Below are positions 39,612 to 49,390 of a stretch of DNA of 64,000 bases, piece after piece. The first letter of the stretch is position 1. Every line of letters starts with the position of its first letter. Position numbers and translations under genes: made by a program. The notes beneath the pieces are model-generated. The model did not search any database. It worked only from the letters and a program-made list of their open reading frames with translations, and was not told the DNA's origin. Source of the stretch: Bacteroidota bacterium (GTDB lineage: Bacteria; Bacteroidota; Bacteroidia; Chitinophagales; Chitinophagaceae); assembly GCA_003175935.1 (NCBI GenBank), contig PSRI01000048.1:1-64000 (forward strand), in the 5' to 3' direction.

Positions 39612-40646
39612 TCAGTTGCTCTTGACCGTTAGTAGGTGCTTTTTGAGGATGTCCTCTATGATGGAGACCGCATGTTCCCGGGAATTTTCAATGAACCATA
39701 CATGTGTATCCATACCTCCACATACTACACCTGCGAGATAAATATTCCTTTGGTTCGTTTCCATTGTATTTGGATCATACTTTGGCTGCAATTTTTCATC
39801 ATCTGAAAGTTGAATCCCGATTTTACGAAGAAAATCAAAATTCGGTCTGTATCCTGTCATTGCAATTACATAATCATTGGGAATGGTCACTATACCATCG
39901 GGAGTTTGAATATCTGCCTCATGTTCTCTTACCGCAGCAAGTGTGGAGTTAAAGAAAGCTTTGATGCTACCTTCCTTAATCCTGTTCTCTATGTCGGGTC
40001 TCACCCAATATTTAACTCTGGTTCCGATTTCGTTGCCCCTGATTACCATGGTTACATCAGCTCCTTTCCTAAACGTTTCCAATGCGGCATCAACAGCTGA
40101 ATTGTTTGCTCCCACAATAACTACCTTTTGCATGGAATAAAAATGAGGCTCTTTATAATAATGTCTCACCTTGGGTAAATCTTCACCAGGAATCTTCATA
40201 TAAATCGGTATGTCATAAAAACCTGTTGCCAATATGATGTAAGTAGATTCGTAGCTTTTTTTATTGGTTTGGACAACATAGTTTTTTCCCACGAATTTTA
40301 CGTCAATTACCTCTTCCTGCAGGTGAATATTAATTCGGTTTGATGTGGCTACCCTTCTGTAATATTCAAGTGCCTCCGGTCTCGTGGGTTTTACATTGTT
40401 GGAAACAAAAGGCACCCCGCCAATTTCAAGTCTCTCGGATGTTGAAAAGAAGGTCATGCCAGAAGGATAATTGTAAAGCGAGTTTACCAGGCATCCTTTT
40501 TCAATTACGCAATAACTAAGTCCTGCATCAATGCACTCCAGGGCACAGGCTATACCGATAGGACCGCCACCAATTATGATAATTTCAAATTTATTATCTG
40601 TATCGTTTACTGAATTCATGATTTCAAAATTAGGAAACGTCATCAT
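39612..40646 (-). CDS. YpdA-like (putative bacillithiol-disulfide) reductase
   Basis: IIIGGGPIGIACALECIDAGLSYCVIEKG, YPSGMTFFSTSERLEIGGVPF, KVVIVGANNSAVDAALE, GVVCGGMDTHVWFIENSREHA. Confidence 0.85.
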   Translation of the reverse strand: MMTFPNFEIMNSVNDTDNKFEIIIIGGGPIGIACALECIDAGLSYCVIEKGCLVNSLYNYPSGMTFFSTSERLEIGGVPFVSNNVKPTRPEALEYYRRVATSNRINIHLQEEVIDVKFVGKNYVVQTNKKSYESTYIILATGFYDIPIYMKIPGEDLPKVRHYYKEPHFYSMQKVVIVGANNSAVDAALETFRKGADVTMVIRGNEIGTRVKYWVRPDIENRIKEGSIKAFFNSTLAAVREHEADIQTPDGIVTIPNDYVIAMTGYRPNFDFLRKIGIQLSDDEKLQPKYDPNTMETNQRNIYLAGVVCGGMDTHVWFIENSREHAVSIIEDILKKHLLTVKSN

Positions 40647-40696
40647 ATATCCCGTATAGAGATAATAATCCTAACAATCTATTTTAATCAATTAAA

Positions 40697-41689
40697 ATGC
40701 CCGAATCTGAGGCAATTGATTATTTTGAGCGTTCAAAAACAAACTTTATGGAATATTTACTGTCATACTGGTGGGTTCTGCTTATTTTATTCATTGTTTT
40801 CAGCGGACTGGTGACTGTAAATCAGGGAACTGTTTCGGTTATTACCATGTTCGGAAAATACAGGAGGATCCTTCGGCCCGGTTTGAATTTTAAAGTTCCG
40901 GTTTTTGAACAGATATATAAACGCATTTCCATTCAGAACCGCTCCGTAGAAATGGAATTTCAGGCAGTAACGGCAGATCAGGCAAATGTATATTTTAAGA
41001 ATATGCTGTTATATGCTGTTCAAAATTCCGAAGAAGAAACCATCACTAAAGTTGCTTTCAAATTTATAAGTGAAAGAGATTTAATGCAGGCTCTAACCAG
41101 GACTATCGAAGGGACGATTCGTTCCTTTGTTGCTACAAAAAGACAAGCGGAGATCCTGAGTTTGAGAAGGGAAATTGTAGAATATGTAAAAGAGCAAATT
41201 GATCATTTGCTCGAAGAATGGGGATATCATCTGCTGGATCTGCAAATAAATGATATCACTTTTGACCAGGCCATAATGGATAGCATGAGCAAGGTTGTAG
41301 CGAGTAATAACCTCAAAGCAGCTGCAGAAAATGAAGGCCAGGCCTTACTAATTACCAAAACTAAAGCCGCGGAGGCAGAAGGTAATTCAATCAAAATTGC
41401 TGCAGAAGCTGAACGTCAGGCTGCACAATTGAGAGGTCAGGGTGTTGCATTATTCCGTGAAGAAGTAGCCAAGGGTATGAGTCAGGCTGCTGAGCAAATG
41501 AAACAGGCCAACCTCGATACGAATGTGATTCTTTTCAGCATGTGGACCGAGGCTATTAAAAATTTTGCAGAAGTGGGAAAAGGAAATATCATTTTCCTCG
41601 ACGGTAGCAGCGACGGTATGCAAAAAAGCATGCAACAGATTATGAGTTTGATGAGAATGGACACTACTCAGAAGAGTGTTGAACGTTAA
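40697..41689 (+). CDS. SPFH/band 7 domain protein
   Basis: Single N-terminal TM; VNQGTVSVITMFGKYRRILRPGLNFKVPVFEQ. Confidence 0.88.
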   Translation: MPESEAIDYFERSKTNFMEYLLSYWWVLLILFIVFSGLVTVNQGTVSVITMFGKYRRILRPGLNFKVPVFEQIYKRISIQNRSVEMEFQAVTADQANVYFKNMLLYAVQNSEEETITKVAFKFISERDLMQALTRTIEGTIRSFVATKRQAEILSLRREIVEYVKEQIDHLLEEWGYHLLDLQINDITFDQAIMDSMSKVVASNNLKAAAENEGQALLITKTKAAEAEGNSIKIAAEAERQAAQLRGQGVALFREEVAKGMSQAAEQMKQANLDTNVILFSMWTEAIKNFAEVGKGNIIFLDGSSDGMQKSMQQIMSLMRMDTTQKSVER

Positions 41690-41773
41690 ACGTTAAAAGT
41701 TCAGCGTTCAGTGTTAGAGATATAAGATATAGGATATGGGATAAAAGAGCTTTGTCCAGGTACTAAGTACTCC
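41678..41773. repeat. Heptad-array locus G (compound, overlaps 3' end of SPFH gene)
   Basis: GTTGAAC|GTTAAAC|GTTAAAA|GTTCAGC|GTTCAGT|GTTAGA|GATATAA|GATATAG|GATATGG|GATAAAA|13-nt spacer|GTACTAA|GTACTCC. Confidence 0.85.
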
Positions 41774-41906
41774 CTGTCTTTTCTATAAGAAATGTTAATA
41801 GAATTCTTTCAAATGCAGCAAAAAAAATAATCACACTATTTTCACGTTCGGCAGATGAAGGTGGTACAATAGCTGATAGTAGCTACATTTGCTTCATTCT
41901 CAAATA

Positions 41907-42632
41907 ATGCACATGAAAATATTTTTCCTGCAAGTCATGTCCGACTCCCTTAGGATTAAGGATAGCTTATACAGAGCGCTTACGAGTCAGCATGGGATAC
42001 CCGAACCCGGAACCAAGATGAATTTATGGGACCTGCTGATGAAAGGCGGATGGATCATGATTCCGCTCGCGGTTCTTTTGTTACTGGCTGTTTTTTTCTT
42101 TTTTGAAAGGTTAATTGCTATCCGTAATGCGGGAAAAGTTGACCCCAATTTCATGAGTATCATTCGTGATCATATTGTGTCTGGAAATGTTACGGCGGCA
42201 AGATCACTGGCAAAAAATACAAATAATCCGGTTGCAAGGATTATAGATAAGGGAATTCAACGAATAGGGAAATCCATTGAAGCGATAGAAAAAAGTATGA
42301 TGAACGTAGAGAATTTGGAAATATATAAAATGGAAAAAAACCTGTCTATTTTATCCTTAATTGCAGGGACTGCTCCTCTGTTTGGTTTTCTCGGAACCAT
42401 TGTGGGGATGGTGCAACTATTTTACGGAATATCATCAACAGGTGAATATACATTGGGCACAATTGCCGGGGGCATTTATACCAAAATGATTACTTCAGCA
42501 AGCGGTTTGATTATAGGTTTGCTGGCATATGTTGGTTACAATTTTTTGAATGCTCAGATTGATAAAAATGTCAATAGGATGGATGGTGCCATGGCTGAGT
42601 TTGTAGATGTATTGCAGGAACCAACCCGCTAA
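41907..42632 (+). CDS. MotA/TolQ/ExbB proton channel family protein (start uncertain; 41937 also possible)
   Basis: TAPLFGFLGTIVGMVQLF..., G..YTKMITSASGLIIGL. Confidence 0.92.
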   Translation: MHMKIFFLQVMSDSLRIKDSLYRALTSQHGIPEPGTKMNLWDLLMKGGWIMIPLAVLLLLAVFFFFERLIAIRNAGKVDPNFMSIIRDHIVSGNVTAARSLAKNTNNPVARIIDKGIQRIGKSIEAIEKSMMNVENLEIYKMEKNLSILSLIAGTAPLFGFLGTIVGMVQLFYGISSTGEYTLGTIAGGIYTKMITSASGLIIGLLAYVGYNFLNAQIDKNVNRMDGAMAEFVDVLQEPTR

Positions 42633-42662
42633 AACTTAATTGAACCTTTTATTCTAATCGCC

Positions 42663-43061
42663 ATGATGAGTCGCAGAAGAAAATCAAGAAGTCATGCAGA
42701 AGTCCACACTGGTCCTCTGAATGATATTCTTTTCATATTACTTTTATTCTTTCTGATCGTGTCCACATTGGCAAACCCCAACGTAATAAAAGTTTCACAG
42801 CCCAAAGGAAAGAGCGATACCAAAGCAAAGCAAACAGTTGTAGTTTCCATTGATAAATCGAACCAGGTTTATGTGGGACAGAAGAAAATTACGATGCCTG
42901 AACTGGAAAATGAGTTAAAGACGATTTTTGCAAGGGAAACTGAAAAGCCATCGGTGGTCGTTAATGCCGACACTTCAGGACATTGGGGTGATGTATACAA
43001 AGTTTTGCAAACTGCGAAGAAGTTGGGTGCAAATGCAGTCGCTTCTGTAAATCCAAATTAA
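42663..43061 (+). CDS. ExbD/TolR family protein
   Basis: Single TM; GPLNDILFILLLFFLIVSTLANPNVIKVSQP. Confidence 0.92.
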   Translation: MMSRRRKSRSHAEVHTGPLNDILFILLLFFLIVSTLANPNVIKVSQPKGKSDTKAKQTVVVSIDKSNQVYVGQKKITMPELENELKTIFARETEKPSVVVNADTSGHWGDVYKVLQTAKKLGANAVASVNPN

Positions 43062-43930
43062 ACTCTTACTCTTAGCATCCGGTCTTTTCCCTGCATATCC
43101 TTTTTTAATTCGATATGGGCAAATCCATTTAATTTGAATAATTGTACGGCATGCTCACCTAAAGATTCATGCAACTCAAAATAAATAGTTCCTCCGTTTG
43201 CAAGATGACTCTTAGCAAAATTTGAAACTGTTTCATAAAATATCAGTGGGCGATTATTATTTACAAATAAAGCAAGGTGTGGTTCAAAGTCCAGAACATT
43301 TTTGTTCATTGAATTTTTATCAGAATAAGGAATATAAGGAGGATTACTAATGATGATTTCAAATTTTCCCAGTTTATCTCTTTCCATTTCCTGCAAAAAA
43401 TCAGATTTTATAAATTCAACCTGGATCTCGTTTTCTTTTGCATTTAATTGTGCGACCTTTAAGGCCCCTTCACTTATATCAATACCCTGGACCTGTGCCC
43501 CGCTCAATTTTTTTTTCAGTCCGAGTGCGATGCATCCACTTCCGGTGCCAATATCGAGGATCCGGATATTTTCGGAAGCAATATTTTTTGAATAATCATT
43601 CACAACCCAATCCACAAGTTCCTCAGTTTCGGGTCGGGGAATGAGTACATTTTCGTCAACGTATAAACGAAGTCCATAAAACCATGTTTCTCCCAATACG
43701 TATTGAACTGGTTTATGCGAGATTAATTCATGTTGATATTTAAGTAGCCGGTTTTGCTGATCCTCTGGCATCTGTTCTTTTATCTTCATCAACCGATCAA
43801 GGCGATTCATTCCCGTGAGGTGCCCCATCACAAGGGATGCGATATTCTCTGCCTCTCTTCCGCCATAAATGTCAAGCAGGGAATTTTTTAATTGCTGATA
43901 TGCCTCCTGAAAAGTCATGGTAACAAACAT
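43058..43930 (-). CDS. prmC: Peptide chain release factor N5-glutamine methyltransferase
   Basis: YVLGETWFYGLRLYVDENVLIPRPETEELVDWV, DIGTGSGCIALGL, IISNPPYIPYSD. Confidence 0.95.
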   Translation of the reverse strand: MFVTMTFQEAYQQLKNSLLDIYGGREAENIASLVMGHLTGMNRLDRLMKIKEQMPEDQQNRLLKYQHELISHKPVQYVLGETWFYGLRLYVDENVLIPRPETEELVDWVVNDYSKNIASENIRILDIGTGSGCIALGLKKKLSGAQVQGIDISEGALKVAQLNAKENEIQVEFIKSDFLQEMERDKLGKFEIIISNPPYIPYSDKNSMNKNVLDFEPHLALFVNNNRPLIFYETVSNFAKSHLANGGTIYFELHESLGEHAVQLFKLNGFAHIELKKDMQGKDRMLRVRV

Positions 43931-43988
43931 ACGAAGGACTTTGAATTCAATACCTTCGGGGATTGCAATTGCTTTATTTTTGCTGCTA

Positions 43989-45074
43989 ATGGTGAAGGAT
44001 TATGAAGCATATATGAAGCGATGTCTTCAACTGGCCTCAGCGGCACTTGGTCAGGTTGCGCCCAATCCACTGGTTGGGGCTTTGTTGGTTCATCAGGGAA
44101 GAATTATTGGCGAAGGCTATCACGAAAAATTTGGCGGACCACATGCTGAAGTAAATTGTCTTACTTCCGTTGCTGAAGCAGACAGGAAGCTCATTTCTGA
44201 AAGCACCATGTTTGTTTCACTGGAACCCTGTGCCCATTTTGGAAAGACGCCTCCATGCGCGGACAGGATCATTAAAGAACAGATTCCGCACGTTGTAATT
44301 GGATGCAGGGATCCTTTTCCCGAAGTTGACGGTAAGGGAATTGAAAAAATGCGAGCCGCAGGTATTGATGTGGAAGTAGGCATTTTGGAAAAAGAATGCT
44401 GGGAAATGAATCGCAGGTTTTTTGTTTTTCATACCAGGCATCGGCCATATATCATTTTGAAGTGGGCGCAGACAAGTGATGGTTTCATGGCAAATGAGGA
44501 TTATTCGAGGTTATATATAAGCAATGAGCTTACAAATAAAGTGGTGCATAAATGGCGGAGCGAGGAAGCTTCGATACTTGTAGGAACGAGAACAGCATTA
44601 TTCGATGATCCGGAATTGAGCACAAGAAACTGGCCGGGTAAAAATCCAATTCGGCTGGTAATTGATATGGATCTTAGTTTGCCAACTTCACTTAAATTAT
44701 TCAATGGGGAAATTCCTACCATTGTGTTCAACCAGCATAGAAATAACATTGAGGAACTGGATCATATCAAACTTTTCAGACAGGAGCATGAAGGGCCTAA
44801 TTTATTTTATTATGAGGTTACAAAAGACAGTTCATTGGTCCATCAAATAATGAATGCCCTTTACCATTTAAAAATTCAAAGTGTGATCGTGGAAGGAGGG
44901 GCCAGAATTTTGCAATCCTTCATTGAAGAGGACTGTTGGGATGAAGCAAGAGTAATTACAAATGAAGAGATGAAGGCAGGTTCAGGAATCGCAAAACCGC
45001 AATGGGATGCAAAAGGGAAAACTATGAAAGAAAAAATTAATTCAGATCTCATAGAAATATTTAGAAACAGGTAA
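43989..45074 (+). CDS. ribD: Bifunctional diaminohydroxyphosphoribosylaminopyrimidine deaminase/reductase (start moved to MVKDYEAYMKRC)
   Basis: GQVAPNPLVGALLV, GGPHAEVNCL, VSLEPCAHFGKTPPCAD, ILKWAQTSDGFMA. Confidence 0.94.
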   Translation: MVKDYEAYMKRCLQLASAALGQVAPNPLVGALLVHQGRIIGEGYHEKFGGPHAEVNCLTSVAEADRKLISESTMFVSLEPCAHFGKTPPCADRIIKEQIPHVVIGCRDPFPEVDGKGIEKMRAAGIDVEVGILEKECWEMNRRFFVFHTRHRPYIILKWAQTSDGFMANEDYSRLYISNELTNKVVHKWRSEEASILVGTRTALFDDPELSTRNWPGKNPIRLVIDMDLSLPTSLKLFNGEIPTIVFNQHRNNIEELDHIKLFRQEHEGPNLFYYEVTKDSSLVHQIMNALYHLKIQSVIVEGGARILQSFIEEDCWDEARVITNEEMKAGSGIAKPQWDAKGKTMKEKINSDLIEIFRNR

Positions 45075-45691
45075 TGAATTCAAAACTGACAGATGCGGAT
45101 TTTTACTTTTCCATAAATCGTTCTGAGTCTGCAGAATTCAAGGACCGGGGAAGCCGGTTCATCGCTTATGCCTCTCCGATAGAAAATGTTTCAGATTTCA
45201 AAAAAGAGCTTGAAAGGTTAAAGAAGGAGCACCCAAAGGCGACCCACCATTGCTTTGCTTACAGGATAGGAGTGGATGGAAATAATTTCAGGTCGAGTGA
45301 TGATGGGGAGCCTTCAGGTACTGCGGGAAAGCCGATTCTCGGGCAGATAGACAGTCGGCAGCTCACAAATGTTTTAGTTGTTGTGGTGAGATATTTCGGA
45401 GGAAGTTTACTGGGTGTGCCGGGACTGATTCATGCCTATAAGTCTGCTACGGCTTTAGTGCTTCAAACGATACCGGTCATTCAGAAACCGATAGAGATTT
45501 CTGTTAGCCTTGAATTCGGATACAATTTGCTGAATGAAGTGATGACGCTGGTGAAGCAATATAATTGCAGTGTCATAGAAAAAGATTTACAACTCTTTTG
45601 TAAGATGAAACTTGGTGTATCCAAAAGTCGCTTTGAAGATTTTCTGTTTCGGGTAGGCGAAGTAAATGGGTTAGAGATGAAACGCTTGTGA
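45074..45691 (+). CDS. YigZ/IMPACT family protein
   Basis: FKDRGSRFIAYASPI, SSDDGEPSGTAGKPILGQI, VVVVRYFGGSLLGVPGLIHAYKSA. Confidence 0.92.
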   Translation: MNSKLTDADFYFSINRSESAEFKDRGSRFIAYASPIENVSDFKKELERLKKEHPKATHHCFAYRIGVDGNNFRSSDDGEPSGTAGKPILGQIDSRQLTNVLVVVVRYFGGSLLGVPGLIHAYKSATALVLQTIPVIQKPIEISVSLEFGYNLLNEVMTLVKQYNCSVIEKDLQLFCKMKLGVSKSRFEDFLFRVGEVNGLEMKRL

Positions 45692-45821
45692 AAGGATAAA
45701 TTTGGATGGATAATAAAAACTGCTAATTCATAATCTGTTTATCGACAGGGTGTGTTCAATTAGGCGATGGACCTGAATCAGTTCTGGCATTAGGTTGGCT
45801 ATAAAAACTGAAAATATTCTT

Positions 45822-46298
45822 ATGAAAAAACTGAGAACAATTCTGACCCTTTTTGTAATTACACAATTTGCTATCATAAAGGCTGAGGCCCAGCCTGAGC
45901 CTGTGGATTTTAAGCAGGTTGAAAATTATTTCCTTAAAAATGATGTGAAACTTGTTTCCGGATTTAACTGCTGGGCAATAATGAATTTAGCTCAGTACAA
46001 TAAATTATTTGCACCAGCCAAGACTGCCAGCAATAAAGTCACTCCTCCAACTTTTGCCACGCAAACTGTAGTTGCAGTAGCAATGCCGCAGACCATGCGA
46101 ACAACGACCGTAATTATCGATAAAATTGAAATGTCGGGTTCGATCCTACAGGTTCATTGCAGAGTGGTGTACGGCGAAAATCTCAGCTACAAAATGCAGC
46201 CTCTCACTATTGCAACAGTTGACAGAATGAGTTTTATTAAAACCATTGCTTTCTACAATAGCGATAATAAATTAATCAAAGCAATGCCGGCAAAATAA
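45822..46298 (+). CDS. Secreted hypothetical protein (start moved to MKKLRTILTLF)
   Basis: Signal peptide; no family recognised. Confidence 0.6.
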   Translation: MKKLRTILTLFVITQFAIIKAEAQPEPVDFKQVENYFLKNDVKLVSGFNCWAIMNLAQYNKLFAPAKTASNKVTPPTFATQTVVAVAMPQTMRTTTVIIDKIEMSGSILQVHCRVVYGENLSYKMQPLTIATVDRMSFIKTIAFYNSDNKLIKAMPAK

Positions 46299-46350
46299 TG
46301 GCTAAGGATAACTTTAAAAAACCCTCCCGGTTCAGGAATAATCGGGAGTG

Positions 46351-47133
46351 TTAATTTTTCTTTTGGAAAATATTAGCACCAAAAGTTTCAGAAATGATTT
46401 TAGGTGCAATGCCGGAAAGAAATACTCCAAGTTTTGTATTGAATCCTGTGAGAATTTCAGATTTACCTTTGAAAAGCGCGTCGACACCCAGCCTGGCAAC
46501 CTTTTGCGGAGTGAGATTATATTTTTCAGCGGTTCTGCGAATAGATTTTCCCATTCCTGCCCGATCTACAAAATTGGTGTCTGTACTGCCGGGGCTAACA
46601 CAGGTGACCGAAATATTAGTTTTGCGAAGCTCATATCTTATTCCTCTCGTGAAAGAAACTATAAATGATTTGGAAGCGGCATACATACACAAATATGGTA
46701 CAGCCTGATATGCAGCGTTGCTTCCGATATTAAGCAGGTAAGTTTTTTCTTTTTTAATTAAAACTGGAATGAATCTGTGACAGATTTCAACTACAGCCTT
46801 CACATTTACATTTACAATATCCAGTTGCTCATCCAGGGATAATTCTGCAAATGCTCCATTCAGTCCAAATGCAGCATTATTCACTACAATTTCTAAATCA
46901 TTATGCCATGGAGAGGACCATTCAAATATTTTTTTCCCAGCTGCGGGTATAGCAAGATCTATTTGTAAATACTCTACCTGGGTATTGTAAGTGTTTTTTA
47001 AGTTTGATGAAACAATTCTCAGTCCTGATTCATCAACATCCACCAGCAACAAATTATAATTTCTTTTGGCTAATTCCTCTGCAATGGACCTGCCGATTCC
47101 CTTTGCGGATCCGGTAACTAAGGCATATTTCAT
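46351..47133 (-). CDS. Short-chain dehydrogenase/reductase
   Basis: ALVTGSAKGIGRSIAEELAKR, VNNAAFGLNGAF, YAASKSFIVSFTRGIRYEL. Confidence 0.92.
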   Translation of the reverse strand: MKYALVTGSAKGIGRSIAEELAKRNYNLLLVDVDESGLRIVSSNLKNTYNTQVEYLQIDLAIPAAGKKIFEWSSPWHNDLEIVVNNAAFGLNGAFAELSLDEQLDIVNVNVKAVVEICHRFIPVLIKKEKTYLLNIGSNAAYQAVPYLCMYAASKSFIVSFTRGIRYELRKTNISVTCVSPGSTDTNFVDRAGMGKSIRRTAEKYNLTPQKVARLGVDALFKGKSEILTGFNTKLGVFLSGIAPKIISETFGANIFQKKN

Positions 47134-47194
47134 ATTTGACGCAGGAATTTTTGTCGCGTGTGAGCATTCAATAGTTTCTAATTAGTAAATCGCC

Positions 47195-48106
47195 TTAAGA
47201 ATTGATTGATTCTTTCAATCTTTTCCAGGTTGACTTCCCAATCTTAGTGCTTCTAGCTTTTACAGCACTCCATTTCAAAGATTCGCGATACTGCTCCAAC
47301 CTGGGAAGTGCGAGTTTGTGGTAAAAAGGGGTAGGACTATTTGCGTGTTTGGGCCTGTAGGCTCCCGTAACAATGGGTATATACATTACTCTGCGACGGC
47401 TCAATTCGCCCACAAAAGGTGAACATTGAACCCTGTGCCACAAACGGCCGTCATGAACAGTAAGATCGCCTGCTTCAATATTGAAACCAACTTCGCGGGG
47501 ATCAGGATCATTGTCAACAAAATATTTTTTGCGAAAAAGGAGTCCAAAAATATTTTGATTGTGCGTACCAGGAAGTACGCGAAGACCGCCTTTCTCAATG
47601 GGATAATCATCAAGGTGAAGGCCCACATTGAGCATCGGCATTATTTTCGAACCGAGGAAAATATCCCGGGGGCTGTCGGTATGCCAACCCAATTGTTTGA
47701 ATTCGCTATTTGAGGTATTGATATAATGGTTGAGCACCAATCCGTCTTTTTCATTTTCGCCTATCCTACCTTCGAATGGTTCGAGGAGATTCACCAATTG
47801 TGCCAGGCGGGGGTCTTTCAGAAATTCGCTCAGTTTTTTACTGTAATGAGATGTAAAAGCGATGCGTTGAATAAATTTCTTATCGTTGGTGTCATTACCA
47901 ATCTTGAGCGGAATACCATTTATTTTTTTAATATTATTATTGAGCAATTCATTTTGCACGTTGTTGACTTCTCCCAGGAATTCTTTAACAGTCGCCTTAT
48001 CAACAAATCCACGGAACTGAAGTATTCCGTTCTTCTTAAAAAAATCAAGTTGTTCCTGGGTGAGTTTATCGCCGAATTTATAAACTTGTTGATGCACTTT
48101 GCTCAT
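47195..48106 (-). CDS. Phytanoyl-CoA dioxygenase family protein
   Basis: QLGWHTDSPRDI..., GGLRVLPGTHNQN, GDLTVHDGRLWHRVQ. Confidence 0.85.
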   Translation of the reverse strand: MSKVHQQVYKFGDKLTQEQLDFFKKNGILQFRGFVDKATVKEFLGEVNNVQNELLNNNIKKINGIPLKIGNDTNDKKFIQRIAFTSHYSKKLSEFLKDPRLAQLVNLLEPFEGRIGENEKDGLVLNHYINTSNSEFKQLGWHTDSPRDIFLGSKIMPMLNVGLHLDDYPIEKGGLRVLPGTHNQNIFGLLFRKKYFVDNDPDPREVGFNIEAGDLTVHDGRLWHRVQCSPFVGELSRRRVMYIPIVTGAYRPKHANSPTPFYHKLALPRLEQYRESLKWSAVKARSTKIGKSTWKRLKESINS

Positions 48107-48310
48107 AATTCTGAGTTTTATGGATTAGTGATGAAAAGATAATTAAAATGGTGATAAAAAAAATATTCGCGGGATTTGTTATAATTTATTTCGATAGCCT
48201 TAAAGGCAGAATTCATGCTGCAACATGAAGTTATACATCTTGAAAGGGGAGAAGTTTCTGGTTATTCCATTGTTAAAATTCATCATGACACAAATAAATG
48301 AAGATTTTTC

Positions 48311-48346
48311 TAAAAAAACAATAGTCTACAAAAATTGTAGACTATT
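48311..48346 (-). terminator. Intrinsic terminator for the minus-strand SDR gene
   Basis: Minus strand: AATAGTCTACAA-TTT-TTGTAGACTATT then GTTTTTTTTAG; perfect 12-bp stem. Confidence 0.8.
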
Positions 48347-48400
48347 TTAACTCACATTTAGTGGAAGTCTGAATTTTGGGGACAGTGTGGGGATAAATTG

Positions 48401-49231
48401 CTATTCGAAAGAAGTGGCCATGCCTACTTCGTTCCAGTTCCGCAGATCCTCCTGCAATGATTCAATTTTCGCCTGTACGGTACCGATGGCAAGTTTTCCA
48501 AGAACGAGGCGGAGAGGTGGTTTGGGCGATTCTATAGCCTGGATAATGGCTCTGGCGCCTTTTACAGGATCGCCGTCCTGCTGGCCATTTCTATCGGCCA
48601 TGATTCTTTTAAACTGTCCTGCTGTAGCTTCATAGTCAGAAATGGATTTAGGAGCCACATAGATGGACCCGGCAAGAAATTCTGTCCTAAATGGTCCTGG
48701 TTCAACCAGCATTACGTTTATACCCAGTGGCTTTACTTCGGCAGCCAGTGCTTCACTATATCCTTCGAGGGCAAATTTGCTGGCGTTATAAATACCAAAG
48801 CCGGGAGTAGATTTGATACCAGATCCTGAAGACATTTGAATGATGCTCCCGGATTTTCGTTTACGCATTAGCGGTAAAACTAATTGCGTAATATTTAGCG
48901 TGGCGAAAAAATTAGTCTCCATTTGTTCGCGCACTTCATCCAGGGAAACTTCTTCAATCGCACCCAATATTCCATACCCGGCATTGTTTACAAGAACGTC
49001 AATTTGGCCAATTCGCGATTCAATATCACGAATTACTTTTTCCACTTTTTTGTAATCTCTCACATCAAGTGTATATGCAAACGCTTTTCCCTGATGTTGA
49101 TCATTAAATAATTTAGTTTGTTCATCTTTTCTAAAACTTCCAATCAGAAAATCTCCTTTTGCGATGACGGCATCTGCAAGGGCTTTACCCAGACCACTCG
49201 AAATCCCCGTAATGAACCAATTTTTTTTCAT
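48401..49231 (-). CDS. Short-chain dehydrogenase/reductase
   Basis: WFITGISSGLGKALADAVIAKG, VNNAGYGILGAIEE, YNASKFALEGYSEALAAEV. Confidence 0.92.
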   Translation of the reverse strand: MKKNWFITGISSGLGKALADAVIAKGDFLIGSFRKDEQTKLFNDQHQGKAFAYTLDVRDYKKVEKVIRDIESRIGQIDVLVNNAGYGILGAIEEVSLDEVREQMETNFFATLNITQLVLPLMRKRKSGSIIQMSSGSGIKSTPGFGIYNASKFALEGYSEALAAEVKPLGINVMLVEPGPFRTEFLAGSIYVAPKSISDYEATAGQFKRIMADRNGQQDGDPVKGARAIIQAIESPKPPLRLVLGKLAIGTVQAKIESLQEDLRNWNEVGMATSFE

Positions 49232-49390
49232 GATAATTTCAATTTTAGTTTCAGATTATTTTTTTATTCCATTTGGCTGGGCCTGATTAACTTATTTGAA
49301 ACGAGTTTTAAGAAATCTCTCAAAAACCTTTAACATTTCTTGTTTAAACATGAACGATTTAGCGGCATCCATAGATACAAATTCTGTATT

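Noticed and set aside
48320-48346. Perfect 12-bp inverted repeat AATAGTCTACAA/TTGTAGACTATT as a repressor operator
   Set aside because: On the minus strand it is followed by GTTTTTTTTAG and lies just after the SDR gene, so it is a standard intrinsic terminator.
46351-49231. Two SDRs plus a phytanoyl-CoA dioxygenase as a biosynthetic gene cluster
   Set aside because: No core biosynthetic enzyme, transporter or regulator nearby; separate terminators suggest independent units.
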